DNA from: RFSX01 sp964567435
GTDB taxonomy: Bacteria > Bacteroidota > Bacteroidia > Chitinophagales > Saprospiraceae
DNA: 64,000 bases
Reading direction: 5' to 3'
Assembly (NCBI GenBank): GCA_964567435.1
Contig: CAZMMQ010000002.1
Span: forward strand, 62,001-126,000
The notes beneath the pieces were generated by a model. That model was not told the DNA's origin. It saw nothing but the letters and a program-made list of their open reading frames with translations, and made no database searches. Both the position numbers and the translations under genes were made by a program. Positions 51,956-60,846 of this stretch are shown piece by piece (the first letter of the stretch is position 1; every line of letters begins with the position of its first letter).

Positions 51956-53316
51956 TACATGCCAGCTCCGATAGTCTGCATGCCACCACTTCTTCCTTTT
52001 ATTCGCCCAGATTTCACCAAGCCATCATATTTTCTCATTAGGAGATAACTCTCAATTTGCTGCAAAGTATCTAATACAACTGCAACTAATATTAGAAGTG
52101 AAGTTCCTCCAAAGAAAAGAGCAAAAGCATCATTAACTCCAAATTTCGCTACGATTGCTGGTAGGATTGATATGAGACCTAAGAATATAGAACCAGGTAA
52201 AGTTACCCTAGTCGTTAAGGAATCAATGAAATCTTGAGTCATAGATCCTGGCTTGATACCAGGTATAAATGCATTCTGTCTTTTTAAGTATTCTGCATAT
52301 TGTTGCGGATTCACTAAAAGTGCAGTATATACATACGTGAATATCACCACAAGAAGGAAGAATATAATGTTATATGGAAGCGACTTCCAATCAGCTAAGG
52401 CACCCACTATCCCTCCAGCTCCATTGTTACCAGCCCAACCAGCTAAAGTAACTGGCAAAAACATAATTGCCTGAGCAAAGATTATTGGCATAACTCCGGA
52501 TGCATTGACCTTTAGAGGAATGAAATCCCTTGCGCCAGCTTGAGGCATGCTCGAATGGGTTCTACCCACTGCTCGCTTAGCGAATTGTATAGGTATTCTC
52601 CTAACACCTTGAACGACTAGCACTGTAGCAAGTACCACAAAGAATAAGGCTGCAAACTCCAATATGAGTAAAAAACCTCCTCCTCCATTGATTTGGGAGA
52701 TTACTTCAGTCGCAAATGATCTAGGAAGGGTAGCGATTATACCTATCGTGATTAATAGAGATACACCATTACCGATTCCTTTATCTGTAATTTTTTCTCC
52801 AAGCCACATCGCGAAGATGGTTCCAGCAGAAAGAATGATAATATTACTAAACCAGAATATAGTTGGGCTAAGCGTCTGTGCCACTGCCCCTGGCTGCGAA
52901 CTTAAATATGTCAAATAACCACCTCCTTGTACAAGGGTAATCGCTACTGTCAATAATCTTGTAATCTGTGTAATTTTTTTACGTCCAGATTCACCTTCTT
53001 TTTGCTGTAATTTTTGAAAGTATGGTACAGCAAATCCTAATAGTTGTACAATAATGGATGCCGTTATATAAGGCATGATTCCAAGAGCGAAAATAGCTCC
53101 TTGACCAAATGCACCACCAGTAAAGGTGTTAATCAATCCTAAGAGGTCATTTTGGTTATTACTCATGGCGGCTTTTAAGGCCCCTTGGTTTACACCGGGT
53201 AGAACAATAAAAGATCCGATTCTAAATACTAATAACAATAGTAGAGTAAAAAGAATCCTTCCTCGGAGTTCCTTAATCTTCCAAATGTTCTGTAAAGTCT
53301 CAATAAACTTATTCAT
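51955..53316 (-). CDS. secY: preprotein translocase subunit SecY
   Basis: The channel subunit of the Sec translocon, 453 residues with ten membrane segments. FRIGSFIVLPGVNQ, GIMPYITASIIVQLL and RRIPIQFAKR are family landmarks; the C-terminal LMRKYDGLVKSGRIKGR segment faces the ribosome. It follows rplO by nine bases. Confidence 0.99.
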   Translation of the reverse strand: MNKFIETLQNIWKIKELRGRILFTLLLLLVFRIGSFIVLPGVNQGALKAAMSNNQNDLLGLINTFTGGAFGQGAIFALGIMPYITASIIVQLLGFAVPYFQKLQQKEGESGRKKITQITRLLTVAITLVQGGGYLTYLSSQPGAVAQTLSPTIFWFSNIIILSAGTIFAMWLGEKITDKGIGNGVSLLITIGIIATLPRSFATEVISQINGGGGFLLILEFAALFFVVLATVLVVQGVRRIPIQFAKRAVGRTHSSMPQAGARDFIPLKVNASGVMPIIFAQAIMFLPVTLAGWAGNNGAGGIVGALADWKSLPYNIIFFLLVVIFTYVYTALLVNPQQYAEYLKRQNAFIPGIKPGSMTQDFIDSLTTRVTLPGSIFLGLISILPAIVAKFGVNDAFALFFGGTSLLILVAVVLDTLQQIESYLLMRKYDGLVKSGRIKGRSGGMQTIGAGM

Positions 53317-53325
53317 TGTTTAATT

Positions 53326-53772
53326 TTAAAGTAAGGTAACAGATCCGCCTTGTGCCTCGATTTGGGTCTTTGCTTTTTCTGAGATGGCATGTACTTTGAC
53401 ACTAACCTTAGAAGTTAATTCTCCATTAGCAAGTACTTTAACCTTCTCTCCTTTCTTTATAATTCTCTTTTCATAAAGCGCTTCTACAGATACTTCTGAA
53501 AGACCGTGTTTTTCAGAAATTTCTTGTAATCTAGCTAGATTAAGCGCTGTATATGAAACCCTATTAGGGTTTTTGAAACCTTTTTTTGGCAATCTCATCT
53601 GCAGGGGCATCTGACCTCCTTCAAAAGCTCTCTTTCTACTCCATCCAGATCTTGATTTTGCTCCTTTATGTCCTCTAGTAGAGGTACCACCATAACCTGA
53701 TCCTTGTCCTCTTGCGATTCTCTTTCCCTTCTTTACCGATCCTTTGGCAGGTGTTAATTTATGTAGTTCCAT
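53326..53772 (-). CDS. rplO: 50S ribosomal protein L15
   Basis: L15 of the large subunit core. LTPAKGSVKKGKRIARGQGSG, the HKGAKSRSG stretch and FEGGQMPLQMRLPKKGF are diagnostic. Length 148. Encoded between rpmD and secY. Confidence 0.99.
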   Translation of the reverse strand: MELHKLTPAKGSVKKGKRIARGQGSGYGGTSTRGHKGAKSRSGWSRKRAFEGGQMPLQMRLPKKGFKNPNRVSYTALNLARLQEISEKHGLSEVSVEALYEKRIIKKGEKVKVLANGELTSKVSVKVHAISEKAKTQIEAQGGSVTLL

Positions 53773-53800
53773 TGTATATTAATCTTTTTGTCTAGATAAG

Positions 53801-53980
53801 TTAAGCGTCTTCCACCTTTAGCAGGTGTTTTACTTTATTGACCATACCAAGAACTTGAGGTGAAGTTTCTTTCACTACCGTCTGGTTCATCCTTCTTAGT
53901 CCCAGAGCTTTCATAGTATCTTTTTGACGTTTAGGTCTATCTATGATGCTTCTAACTTGGGTTATTTTGATTTTGCCCAT
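53801..53980 (-). CDS. rpmD: 50S ribosomal protein L30
   Basis: L30, 59 residues: starts MGKIKITQVRS and carries KALGLRRMNQTV. The ATG at 53980 is chosen, giving a normal L30 with a four-base gap to rpsE; an upstream ATG at 53995 would add five residues and overlap rpsE. Confidence 0.97.
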   Translation of the reverse strand: MGKIKITQVRSIIDRPKRQKDTMKALGLRRMNQTVVKETSPQVLGMVNKVKHLLKVEDA

Positions 53981-53984
53981 ATTC

Positions 53985-54512
53985 TTATCCTTCAAATAAT
54001 TTCTCTAATGTAATTCCTCTTTGTCTAGCTACTTCATGAGGACTTCTAAGTTTCCTCAATGCATCCACTGTAGCTTTTACAACGTTATGTGGATTGGAAG
54101 ACCCTTGAGATTTAGCCAATACATTCTGCACTCCAGCACTTTCTAGCACAGCTCTCATGGCACCTCCGGCTATTACTCCTGTTCCATCTGCAGCTGGTTT
54201 AATAAGTACTTTCCCAGCACCATACTTACCCTTTTGCTCGTGAGGTATCGTACCATTAATAATAGGCACTTCTACTAAATTCTTTCTTGCATCTTCAACA
54301 GCCTTAGCAATACATTCCTGCACATCTCTCGCTTTTCCTAATCCATGCCCCACTTTACCTTTGCCGTCACCTAATACAACAAGAGCTGAGAAGCTAAAAG
54401 TTCTACCCCCTTTGGTTACTTTAGCTACTCTCTGCAAGCTGACCAGTTTATCCTTTAAATCAGATGTTTCTACTGGTCTTTTTCTGTTTCCTTTATCGTT
54501 GCGTTGTGCCAT
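53985..54512 (-). CDS. rpsE: 30S ribosomal protein S5
   Basis: S5, which shapes decoding fidelity. The N-terminal dsRBD-like domain shows RVAKVTKGGRTFSFSALVVLGD, then GKARDVQECIAKA; the C-terminal domain shows GGAMRAVLESAGVQNVLAKS. Length 175 with a polar N-terminal extension. Confidence 0.99.
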   Translation of the reverse strand: MAQRNDKGNRKRPVETSDLKDKLVSLQRVAKVTKGGRTFSFSALVVLGDGKGKVGHGLGKARDVQECIAKAVEDARKNLVEVPIINGTIPHEQKGKYGAGKVLIKPAADGTGVIAGGAMRAVLESAGVQNVLAKSQGSSNPHNVVKATVDALRKLRSPHEVARQRGITLEKLFEG

Positions 54513-54540
54513 TACTTATAATATACTTCTAAGTTTTGAA

Positions 54541-54879
54541 TTAAAATTGTAGACCTCCCTCTCTGGCAGCGTCTGCAAGAGCTTTTATTCTACCATGGTA
54601 GAGATTACCACCTCTGTCAAAGACTACTCTCTCCACATTCTTACCTTTTGCTTTATCAGCGATTTCACTTCCGACTTTCTTTGCAGAATCAAGGTTACTA
54701 CCTGCAGAAAGTGACTTTGAATTGGCTTCTGCTATTGTAACTCCATTTAAGTCATCTATAATTTGACAATAGATATACTTGTTACTTCTAAATACAGATA
54801 ACCTAGGTATATCTGGTGTACCTTGAATTTTCTTTCTGATTCTGTATCTAATATTACGTTTAGTAGACGTCTTTGCCAT
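54541..54879 (-). CDS. rplR: 50S ribosomal protein L18
   Basis: L18, a 5S rRNA binder of the central protuberance. RLSVFRSNKYIYCQIIDD and the VVFDRGGNLYHGRIKALADAAREGGL end are diagnostic. Length 112. Confidence 0.99.
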   Translation of the reverse strand: MAKTSTKRNIRYRIRKKIQGTPDIPRLSVFRSNKYIYCQIIDDLNGVTIAEANSKSLSAGSNLDSAKKVGSEIADKAKGKNVERVVFDRGGNLYHGRIKALADAAREGGLQF

Positions 54880-54890
54880 AACTCTATTAA

Positions 54891-55445
54891 TTAAGCGCCA
54901 GCTGTTTTTCCGGCTTTTCTTCTAATTTGTTCTCCTTTAAATCTTACACCTTTACCCTTATACGGTTCAACTTTTCTGAAGGATCTGATTTTTGCAGCGA
55001 CCTGTCCGACTAGTTGTTTGTCATGACTATTTAGGATGATTGTTGGAGGTGATCCTTTTTCCATCTTGGTTTCCACCTTAACCTCATCTGGCACATAGAA
55101 AAATATAGGGTGTGAATATCCCAAAGAAATTTCTAACAGATTTCCACTGCTGGTTACTCTGTATCCTACTCCTATTAGCTCCAATTCCTTAGTCACTCCA
55201 TTATTGACACCTTCTACCATATTTGATAGCAAAGATCTATAAAGACCATGCATCGCTTTGTGTCTCTTTTGCTCTGTAGGTCTTGATAGATTAAGTACGC
55301 CGTCTTCTATCTTCAATTCCAAATCTGGATCAACTTGTTGTATCAACTCACCTTTTGGTCCTTTTACGGTAACAAGATTTCCTTTTGATACATCGATGGT
55401 AATTCCACTAGGAATAGTTATCGGTGATTTTCCTATTCTAGACAT
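54891..55445 (-). CDS. rplF: 50S ribosomal protein L6
   Basis: L6, near the factor-binding site. MSRIGKSPITIP, the VKGPKGEL segment and the RSFRKVEPYKGKGVRFKGE end are diagnostic. Length 184 with the two-domain duplication usual for L6. Confidence 0.99.
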   Translation of the reverse strand: MSRIGKSPITIPSGITIDVSKGNLVTVKGPKGELIQQVDPDLELKIEDGVLNLSRPTEQKRHKAMHGLYRSLLSNMVEGVNNGVTKELELIGVGYRVTSSGNLLEISLGYSHPIFFYVPDEVKVETKMEKGSPPTIILNSHDKQLVGQVAAKIRSFRKVEPYKGKGVRFKGEQIRRKAGKTAGA

Positions 55446-55455
55446 AATTTTTAAA

Positions 55456-55857
55456 TTAATGTACGTAACAAATAAGTTCTCCTCCTACATTTTCTCTAGC
55501 AGCTTGCTTGCTAGTCATCACACCTTTAGAGGTAGAAACGATATTTATACCTAGGCCATTTATGGCTCTAGGCAGATTATCAGCCTTGACATATTTCCTA
55601 AGTCCAGGCTTACTAAGTCTTCCAATCTTCTTAATGACAGGATCTTTCGTCTTGCTGTCATACTTGATGGCAATCTTAATTGTACCATGCTTTCCAGCCT
55701 CATCATCAAACTTATACTTTAAAATATAACCTTGATCGTATAAGATTTCAGTAATGCTCTTCTTCATTCTTGAGGCGGGTATTTCCACAATTTTGTGTTT
55801 TGCCTGCTGAGCATTTCTAATTCTTGTTAAGTAATCTGCTATAGAATCTGTTACCAT
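55456..55857 (-). CDS. rpsH: 30S ribosomal protein S8
   Basis: S8, a central-domain 16S rRNA binder and in E. coli a repressor of this operon. DYLTRIRNAQQAKH, and the STSKGVMTSKQAARENVGGE end are diagnostic. Length 133. Confidence 0.99.
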   Translation of the reverse strand: MVTDSIADYLTRIRNAQQAKHKIVEIPASRMKKSITEILYDQGYILKYKFDDEAGKHGTIKIAIKYDSKTKDPVIKKIGRLSKPGLRKYVKADNLPRAINGLGINIVSTSKGVMTSKQAARENVGGELICYVH

Positions 55858-55889
55858 CTTTTCTCTTAGCTAATGTTATAAATGGGTGC

Positions 55890-56159
55890 TTACCAGCTTG
55901 ATTTGGTAAGTCCTGGAATTTTTCCTTCTAGTGCCATTTTTCTAAACGTCACTCTATTAATACCAAACTTTCTCATGTAACCTTTTGGTCTACCTGTCAA
56001 CTTACATCTATTATGCAATCTAACTGCAGAAGAATTTTTTGGTAATTTGTCCAACTCAACCCACTTACCTTCTTTCTTCAACTGTGCTCTTAAGTCAGCA
56101 TACTTTGCAACCATTCTTTGTCGCTTAGCTTCTCTTGCTATAATCGCTTTTCTAGCCAT
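55890..56159 (-). CDS. rpsN: 30S ribosomal protein S14 (zinc-free long form)
   Basis: S14 of 89 residues, the long form lacking the CxxC zinc motif; only one Cys remains (HNRCKLTGRPKGY). MARKAIIARE and the final GLTKSSW are diagnostic. Encoded between rplE and rpsH. Confidence 0.99.
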   Translation of the reverse strand: MARKAIIAREAKRQRMVAKYADLRAQLKKEGKWVELDKLPKNSSAVRLHNRCKLTGRPKGYMRKFGINRVTFRKMALEGKIPGLTKSSW

Positions 56160-56164
56160 CTGTA

Positions 56165-56722
56165 TTAATTTCTTTGATTTTTGAACGGCATGCCCAATAG
56201 TTTCAGCAATTCAAGTGCTTCTGCGTCAGTTGGTGCACTGGTTACAAAATTTATATCCATCCCAGTAATCTTATTGATCTTGTCAATGTTAATTTCTGGA
56301 AATATAATTTGCTCTTTGATTCCAATAGAATAATTTCCTCTACCATCAAAGCTCTTATCACTTATACCTCTGAAGTCTCTCACTCTCGGTAATGCGACAG
56401 ATATCAATCTATCAAGAAACTCCCACATTCTGTTATGCCTCAAGGTGACTTTTGCCCCAATCGGCATCCCCTCTCTCAATTTGAAATTTGAGACTGATTT
56501 GGAAGCAACCGTTGGTATAGCTTTCTGACCAGAAATTATTGACATTTCTTGCACTGCGTGCTCTACCAACTTCTTGTCTTGGGTAGCATTACCTACGCCT
56601 TGATTCATAGAAATCTTTAGCAGTCTAGGCACTTGCATAGAAGATTTATACTGAAATTGCTCTATCAATTTTGGAACAATCTCCGCTTTATATTTGGTTC
56701 GTAGTCTAGGCTCGTAACTCAT
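56165..56722 (-). CDS. rplE: 50S ribosomal protein L5
   Basis: L5, a 5S rRNA binder contacting P-site tRNA. VPRLLKISMNQGVG, AIPTVASKSVSNFKLREGMPIG and GRGNYSIGIKEQIIFPEI are diagnostic. Length 185. Its ATG overlaps the rplX stop (TAATG). Confidence 0.99.
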   Translation of the reverse strand: MSYEPRLRTKYKAEIVPKLIEQFQYKSSMQVPRLLKISMNQGVGNATQDKKLVEHAVQEMSIISGQKAIPTVASKSVSNFKLREGMPIGAKVTLRHNRMWEFLDRLISVALPRVRDFRGISDKSFDGRGNYSIGIKEQIIFPEINIDKINKITGMDINFVTSAPTDAEALELLKLLGMPFKNQRN

Positions 56723-57060
56723 TAGTTAATAATTTCTCCTGTTTTCTTAGAATATCTGACACTTTTCTTACCATCAGACTTTCGGCCAACTCTTGTAGCT
56801 TCTCCCGATTTAGGGTCCACTAACAAAAGATTAGAAATATGAATTGATTGCTCTACATCATTGATACCCCCTGGTTGGTCAGCTACAGGCTTTACATGCT
56901 TCTTTGCGATGTTCACTCCTTCGACTATAGCTCTATAGGTCTTTGGAAAAACTTGCTGTACTTCACCAGTGGTACCTTTATTAGCCCCTGATATGACCAT
57001 CACTTTATCTCCCTTTTTGATGTGGAGTTTTTTGGTCTTATGCGATTTAATGCTTTTCAT
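56722..57060 (-). CDS. rplX: 50S ribosomal protein L24
   Basis: L24, an assembly initiator with a KOW motif: KKGDKVMVISGANKGTTGEV near residues 15-34, then GVNIAKKHVKP. Length 112. It lies between rplN and rplE. Confidence 0.99.
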   Translation of the reverse strand: MKSIKSHKTKKLHIKKGDKVMVISGANKGTTGEVQQVFPKTYRAIVEGVNIAKKHVKPVADQPGGINDVEQSIHISNLLLVDPKSGEATRVGRKSDGKKSVRYSKKTGEIIN

Positions 57061-57069
57061 ATTATATAA

Positions 57070-57435
57070 CTATAGTACCTCTGGGGCTAATGATATAATT
57101 CTCATATATTCCTTATCTCTCAATTCTCTAGCTACAGGTCCAAAGATCCTTGTTCCTCTTGGCTCATCAGCTGCATTGAGTAGAACAACAGCATTGTCAT
57201 CAAAACGAATGTAAGAACCATCCTTACGTCTTATCTCTTTCTTTGTTCTTACTATAACAGCTGGAGAAACCAATCCTTTCTTGACCCCACCTGGTGCTGC
57301 TTCTTTGACCGATACTATTATCTTGTCTCCTATAGACGCATATCTTCTTTTAGTACCACCAAGTACTCTGATACAAAGCACTTGCTTTGCTCCTGAATTA
57401 TCTGCGACATTAAGACGACTTTCTTGCTGTATCAT
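57070..57435 (-). CDS. rplN: 50S ribosomal protein L14
   Basis: L14, at the subunit interface. MIQQESRLNVADNSGAKQVL and the GTRIFGPVARELRDKEYMRIISLAPEVL end are diagnostic; 121 residues, a little under the usual 122. Confidence 0.99.
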   Translation of the reverse strand: MIQQESRLNVADNSGAKQVLCIRVLGGTKRRYASIGDKIIVSVKEAAPGGVKKGLVSPAVIVRTKKEIRRKDGSYIRFDDNAVVLLNAADEPRGTRIFGPVARELRDKEYMRIISLAPEVL

Positions 57436-57441
57436 CTTTGA

Positions 57442-57735
57442 TTATTTTGCTCTTTCTAAAATTTCTGTTAGTCTCCATCTCTTTCTTTTACTCAAAGGAC
57501 GTGACTCTATTATTTTCACAATATCACCCTCATTACACTCATTCATCTCATCGTGGGCAACAAATTTCTTGGTCTTCTTTACGTACTTACCATATATAGG
57601 GTGACGTAATTTTCTTTCTACAGCTACGGTAATGGACTTATCCATCTTAGTGCTAGTCACGATACCGATTCTAGTTTTCTTGTGTTTTTGAACAGGAGCT
57701 TGGTCCTGACCTTGTTGTGTTGTTTCTGTAGACAT
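57442..57735 (-). CDS. rpsQ: 30S ribosomal protein S17
   Basis: S17, an OB-fold 16S rRNA binder. RIGIVTSTKMDKSITVAVE, HPIYGKYVKKTKKFVAHDE and the ESRPLSKRKRW motif are diagnostic. Residues 1-20 are an extra Gln/Lys-rich N-terminal extension beyond the usual 80-85-residue core. Confidence 0.98.
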   Translation of the reverse strand: MSTETTQQGQDQAPVQKHKKTRIGIVTSTKMDKSITVAVERKLRHPIYGKYVKKTKKFVAHDEMNECNEGDIVKIIESRPLSKRKRWRLTEILERAK

Positions 57736-57738
57736 ATT

Positions 57739-57996
57739 TTATTTTCTTCTTCTAGCTCGAATTTTAGATCTATTAGACAGCTGTTCTGGCGTCAATTCCG
57801 CTATCTGTCTTCTTCTTAACTCCGTTCGCATTCTCGCAAGATCTTTTCTCACTTCTCTTAATGCCAATGGATTCTCTAATCCTTTCAAGGTATGATCAAA
57901 CTGTAGCTTTTGATATTGGACTTCAGTTTGAGTCAATTCATTTTTGAGTTCGTCTATTGTAAACTCTTGCAACTCAATATATTTCTTGCTAGCCAT
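57739..57996 (-). CDS. rpmC: 50S ribosomal protein L29
   Basis: L29 at the exit tunnel, docking site for trigger factor and SRP. The helical hairpin has FTIDELKNELTQTEVQYQKL and LREVRKDLARMRTELRRRQ. At 85 residues it has a basic C-terminal extension of about 20 residues past the normal core. Confidence 0.97.
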   Translation of the reverse strand: MASKKYIELQEFTIDELKNELTQTEVQYQKLQFDHTLKGLENPLALREVRKDLARMRTELRRRQIAELTPEQLSNRSKIRARRRK

Positions 57997-58019
57997 TTTA
58001 ATCTAGTTATTCGTTCTTC

Positions 58020-58439
58020 TTATTCTTGGTAATCAGGTCTTGTTATCGTTCTTGTTGGCACAGGTAATTTCTGCGCTGCAAGTCTCAAGGCTTCGTAAGC
58101 TACCTTCTCTGGAACGCCATCCAATTCGAACATTATCCTTCCAGCTCTCACTCTAGCTACATAGTGATCCAAGTTTCCTTTACCCTTACCCATCCTTACC
58201 TCTAATGGCTTTGATGTAATCGGCTTATCTGGGAAAATTCTAATCCAAACCTTACCTTGCCTCTGCATATGTCTCGTCATCGCAATCCTAGCCGCTTCTA
58301 TCTGTCTGTTAGTGATAAAAGCATTTTCCGTTGTCTTCAACGCAAAAGATCCAAACGAGATTTTACTTCCTTTATAAGCTAATCCTTTGTTCTTTCCTTT
58401 CTGCTGCTTTCTATATTTTGTACGCTTTGGCTGTAACAT
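58020..58439 (-). CDS. rplP: 50S ribosomal protein L16
   Basis: L16 near the A site. MLQPKRTKYRKQQKGKNKG, the AARIAMTRHMQRQGKVWIRIFPDKP segment and the GKGKGNLDHYVARV motif are diagnostic. Length 139. It is preceded by a 76-base gap with promoter-like and hairpin features. Confidence 0.99.
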   Translation of the reverse strand: MLQPKRTKYRKQQKGKNKGLAYKGSKISFGSFALKTTENAFITNRQIEAARIAMTRHMQRQGKVWIRIFPDKPITSKPLEVRMGKGKGNLDHYVARVRAGRIMFELDGVPEKVAYEALRLAAQKLPVPTRTITRPDYQE

Positions 58440-58454
58440 GTTTCATTTATTTTA

Positions 58455-58481
58455 ACCTTTGCAAAAATTGGCGCAAAGGTA
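58455..58481 (-). promoter_or_regulatory. promoter-like element and hairpin between rpsC and rplP
   Basis: On the minus strand TACCTTTG (58474-58481) fits TAnnTTTG and is followed by CGCC, like the rpsJ site. The same bases form one arm of a perfect 8-bp inverted repeat ACCTTTGC / GCAAAGGT with a 10-base spacer. Either internal promoter or leader hairpin is possible; no TTG is seen at the expected distance. Confidence 0.4.
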
Positions 58482-58515
58482 TAACAAATTGATTTATATA
58501 AATTCCTAACTAATT

Positions 58516-59295
58516 CTAGTTTCTATTTCTTCCTCTGTTATTACCACCTCTATTTCCTCCTCTGTTTCCTCCTCTATTATTACCTCTGTTATTTCCTCCT
58601 CTACCTCTATTATTTCCTCCTCTACCTCCTTTCTGCTTAGGATCTCCAACATTTGGTGACAGGTCTCTCTTACCTAAAACTTCACCTCTGCAAATCCAGC
58701 ACTTAACACCAATCTTTCCATATACTGTCAATGCCTCGTAAAGTGCATAATCTATATCTGCTCTGAAAGTATGAAGGGGTGTTCTTCCATCCTTAAACTC
58801 CTCACTTCTTGCCATCTCTGCTCCATTCAATCGCCCGCTCACTCTGATTTTTATGCCTTCTGCACCTGCTCTCATTGTAGATTGTATAGCCATCTTTATA
58901 GCCCTTCTAAAATTGACTCTTCCTTCCAATTGCTTCCCAACTGTTTCAGCTACTATTGCGGCATCTAACTCTGGTTTTCTTATTTCAAGGATATTAATTT
59001 GAACATCCTGACCTGTAAGATTCTTAAGCTCTTCTCTGATTCGATCTACCTCTGAACCACCTTTCCCGATGATTATTCCTGGCCTTGAAGTGTGCACAGT
59101 AACAGTTATTCTTTTAAGTGTTCGCTCAATGATAATTCGTGCGATTCCACCTTTATTAACTCTCGCGTGCAGGTAGGTTCTGATTTTCTCATCCTCTACT
59201 ACTTTTCTTGCGAAATCTTTACCACCATACCAGTTAGATTCCCATCCACGGATGATGCCAAGTCTGTTACCTATTGGATTCGTCTTTTGACCCAT
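58516..59295 (-). CDS. rpsC: 30S ribosomal protein S3 with RGG-type tail
   Basis: S3 of the mRNA entry site. MGQKTNPIGNRLGI, the KH motif in GIIIGKGGSEVDRIREEL and the GRLNGAEMARSE segment are diagnostic. The core ends near residue 220, after which about 38 residues consist of Arg, Gly and Asn in repeats such as GGNRGGN and RGRGGNN. Such tails bind RNA nonspecifically in other proteins; its role here is unknown. Confidence 0.98.
   Translation of the reverse strand: MGQKTNPIGNRLGIIRGWESNWYGGKDFARKVVEDEKIRTYLHARVNKGGIARIIIERTLKRITVTVHTSRPGIIIGKGGSEVDRIREELKNLTGQDVQINILEIRKPELDAAIVAETVGKQLEGRVNFRRAIKMAIQSTMRAGAEGIKIRVSGRLNGAEMARSEEFKDGRTPLHTFRADIDYALYEALTVYGKIGVKCWICRGEVLGKRDLSPNVGDPKQKGGRGGNNRGRGGNNRGNNRGGNRGGNRGGNNRGRNRN
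58517..58632. repeat. short tandem coding repeat for the S3 tail
   Basis: The plus strand shows repeated CCTCCTCT and TTATTACC/ TTTCC units over about 115 bases, encoding Arg-Gly-Gly-Asn repeats at the S3 C-terminus. Length is likely to vary between strains by slippage. Confidence 0.75.
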
Positions 59296-59298
59296 ATT

Positions 59299-59685
59299 TT
59301 AATCTTCAGTATTTTCTTCAGTATTATCACCTTCCAGCTCTATTTTGTTGGACACAACAACAGTCACATGGTTAGATCTTTTTCTAATTCTATGAGCTCG
59401 ACCATGCGGTGCTGGTCTAAATCTCTTAAGCATGCCAGCTCCATCTACATGGATACTCTTGACATATAAATCATAATCATCAGCACTATGAGCCATATCT
59501 AATTTGTTCTCCCAGTTAGAGACTGCAGAGAGCAATAGTTTTTCTACATACTCTGAAGCTTCTCTTTTGGAAAATCTTAGAATATTCAAGGCTTGATCTA
59601 CAGATCTCCCTCTCACACTATCTGCTACAAATCTCATTTTTCTTTCTGATAATGAGACATTCTTAAGTTTTGCTGTTGCTTCCAT
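59299..59685 (-). CDS. rplV: 50S ribosomal protein L22
   Basis: L22, whose loop lines the exit tunnel. LSERKMRFVADSVRGRSVDQALNIL and the RFRPAPHGRAHRIRKRSNHVTVVV beta hairpin are diagnostic. The ATG at 59685 is preferred to a GTG one codon upstream. A short acidic tail (about 118-128) is added. Confidence 0.98.
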   Translation of the reverse strand: MEATAKLKNVSLSERKMRFVADSVRGRSVDQALNILRFSKREASEYVEKLLLSAVSNWENKLDMAHSADDYDLYVKSIHVDGAGMLKRFRPAPHGRAHRIRKRSNHVTVVVSNKIELEGDNTEENTED

Positions 59686-59723
59686 CACTAATAATTATAT
59701 CAGTTGTTAATCAGGAATAAATT

Positions 59724-59987
59724 TTATCTATTGCCAGTATGGCCTTTGTAAGTCCTAGTAGGAGAAAATTCTCCCAACTTATGACCAACCATATTCTCTG
59801 TGATATATACAGGCACAAATGTTTTTCCATTATGTACTGCGATAGTCATCCCAACCATTGCAGGAATTACCATAGATGGTCTTGACCATGTTTTGACGAC
59901 TGTCTTCTTTTGTGAAGACTGAGCCTTTTGGACTTTGTCCAACAAGGCATGATACACATAAGGACCTTTCTTTAGAGATCTAGCCAT
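59724..59987 (-). CDS. rpsS: 30S ribosomal protein S19
   Basis: S19 of the head. MARSLKKGPYVYHALLDKV, TWSRPSMVIPAMVGMTIAVHNGK and the GHKLGEFSPTRTYKGH end are diagnostic. Length 87. It starts three bases after rplB. Confidence 0.99.
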   Translation of the reverse strand: MARSLKKGPYVYHALLDKVQKAQSSQKKTVVKTWSRPSMVIPAMVGMTIAVHNGKTFVPVYITENMVGHKLGEFSPTRTYKGHTGNR

Positions 59988-59989
59988 GC

Positions 59990-60826
59990 TTATTTATTTT
60001 TTGTTTTTCGTCTAGAAATAATCAGTTTACTAGAATGCTTTTTATTATTTCTGGTTTTCTGACCTTTGGCCATTACACCAGTTCTTGATCTAGGGTGCCC
60101 TCCTGAAGATTTACCTTCACCACCACCCATTGGGTGATCTACAGGGTTCATCGCCACACCTCTTACTCTAGGTCTTCTTCCTTTCCATCTGTTTCTTCCT
60201 GCCTTACCAGTCACAGTCAATCCATGATCAGGATTAGATGTCGAACCAATAACAGCTTTACAAGTCTGTAATATTCTTCTTACTTCACCACTAGGTAATT
60301 TAATGATGGCATACTTGCCTTCTCGACCCATCAGTGTTGCATTGGTTCCTGCACTTCTTGCAAGTTGCGCTCCTTTACCAGGATTCATTTCTATAGCATG
60401 AATATCAGAACCTAATGGAATATCTGAGAGGTACATTGCATTACCAATATTTGGAGTTGCTTTCTTACCTGAAGTAATCTTATCTCCTACTTTCAAACCA
60501 TTAGGAGCAATGATGTATCTTTTCTCTCCATCATAGTCAATTAAGGCTATATATGCAGATCTATTTGGATCATATTCTATAGTCATTACCGTACCTGTAA
60601 CACCTTCATTATCTCTTTTGAAATCAATGATTCTGTACTTACGCTTATGACCACCACCAATATTTCTTACGGTCATCTTACCATCGTGGTTACGACCACC
60701 TGACTTCTTAAGACCGACTGTCAACGGCTTGTATGGCTTACTCGACTTACTTGTCAATTCACTATATGTATTACTGATATAGTGTCTTCGCCCTGGACTG
60801 ACTGGTTTATGTTTTTTGACTGGCAT
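59990..60826 (-). CDS. rplB: 50S ribosomal protein L2
   Basis: L2, needed for subunit joining and peptidyl transfer. The GGGHKRKYRIIDFKR segment, the GAQLARSAGTNA motif and the VRGVAMNPVDHPMGGGEGK loop with the conserved His are diagnostic. Length 278. Confidence 0.99.
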   Translation of the reverse strand: MPVKKHKPVSPGRRHYISNTYSELTSKSSKPYKPLTVGLKKSGGRNHDGKMTVRNIGGGHKRKYRIIDFKRDNEGVTGTVMTIEYDPNRSAYIALIDYDGEKRYIIAPNGLKVGDKITSGKKATPNIGNAMYLSDIPLGSDIHAIEMNPGKGAQLARSAGTNATLMGREGKYAIIKLPSGEVRRILQTCKAVIGSTSNPDHGLTVTGKAGRNRWKGRRPRVRGVAMNPVDHPMGGGEGKSSGGHPRSRTGVMAKGQKTRNNKKHSSKLIISRRKTKNK

Positions 60827-60846
60827 AATACTATTCTATACTGCTA

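Noticed and set aside
58516..58632. A CRISPR-like or satellite repeat
   Set aside because: The repeat is in frame within rpsC and encodes a low-complexity tail; there are no spacers.
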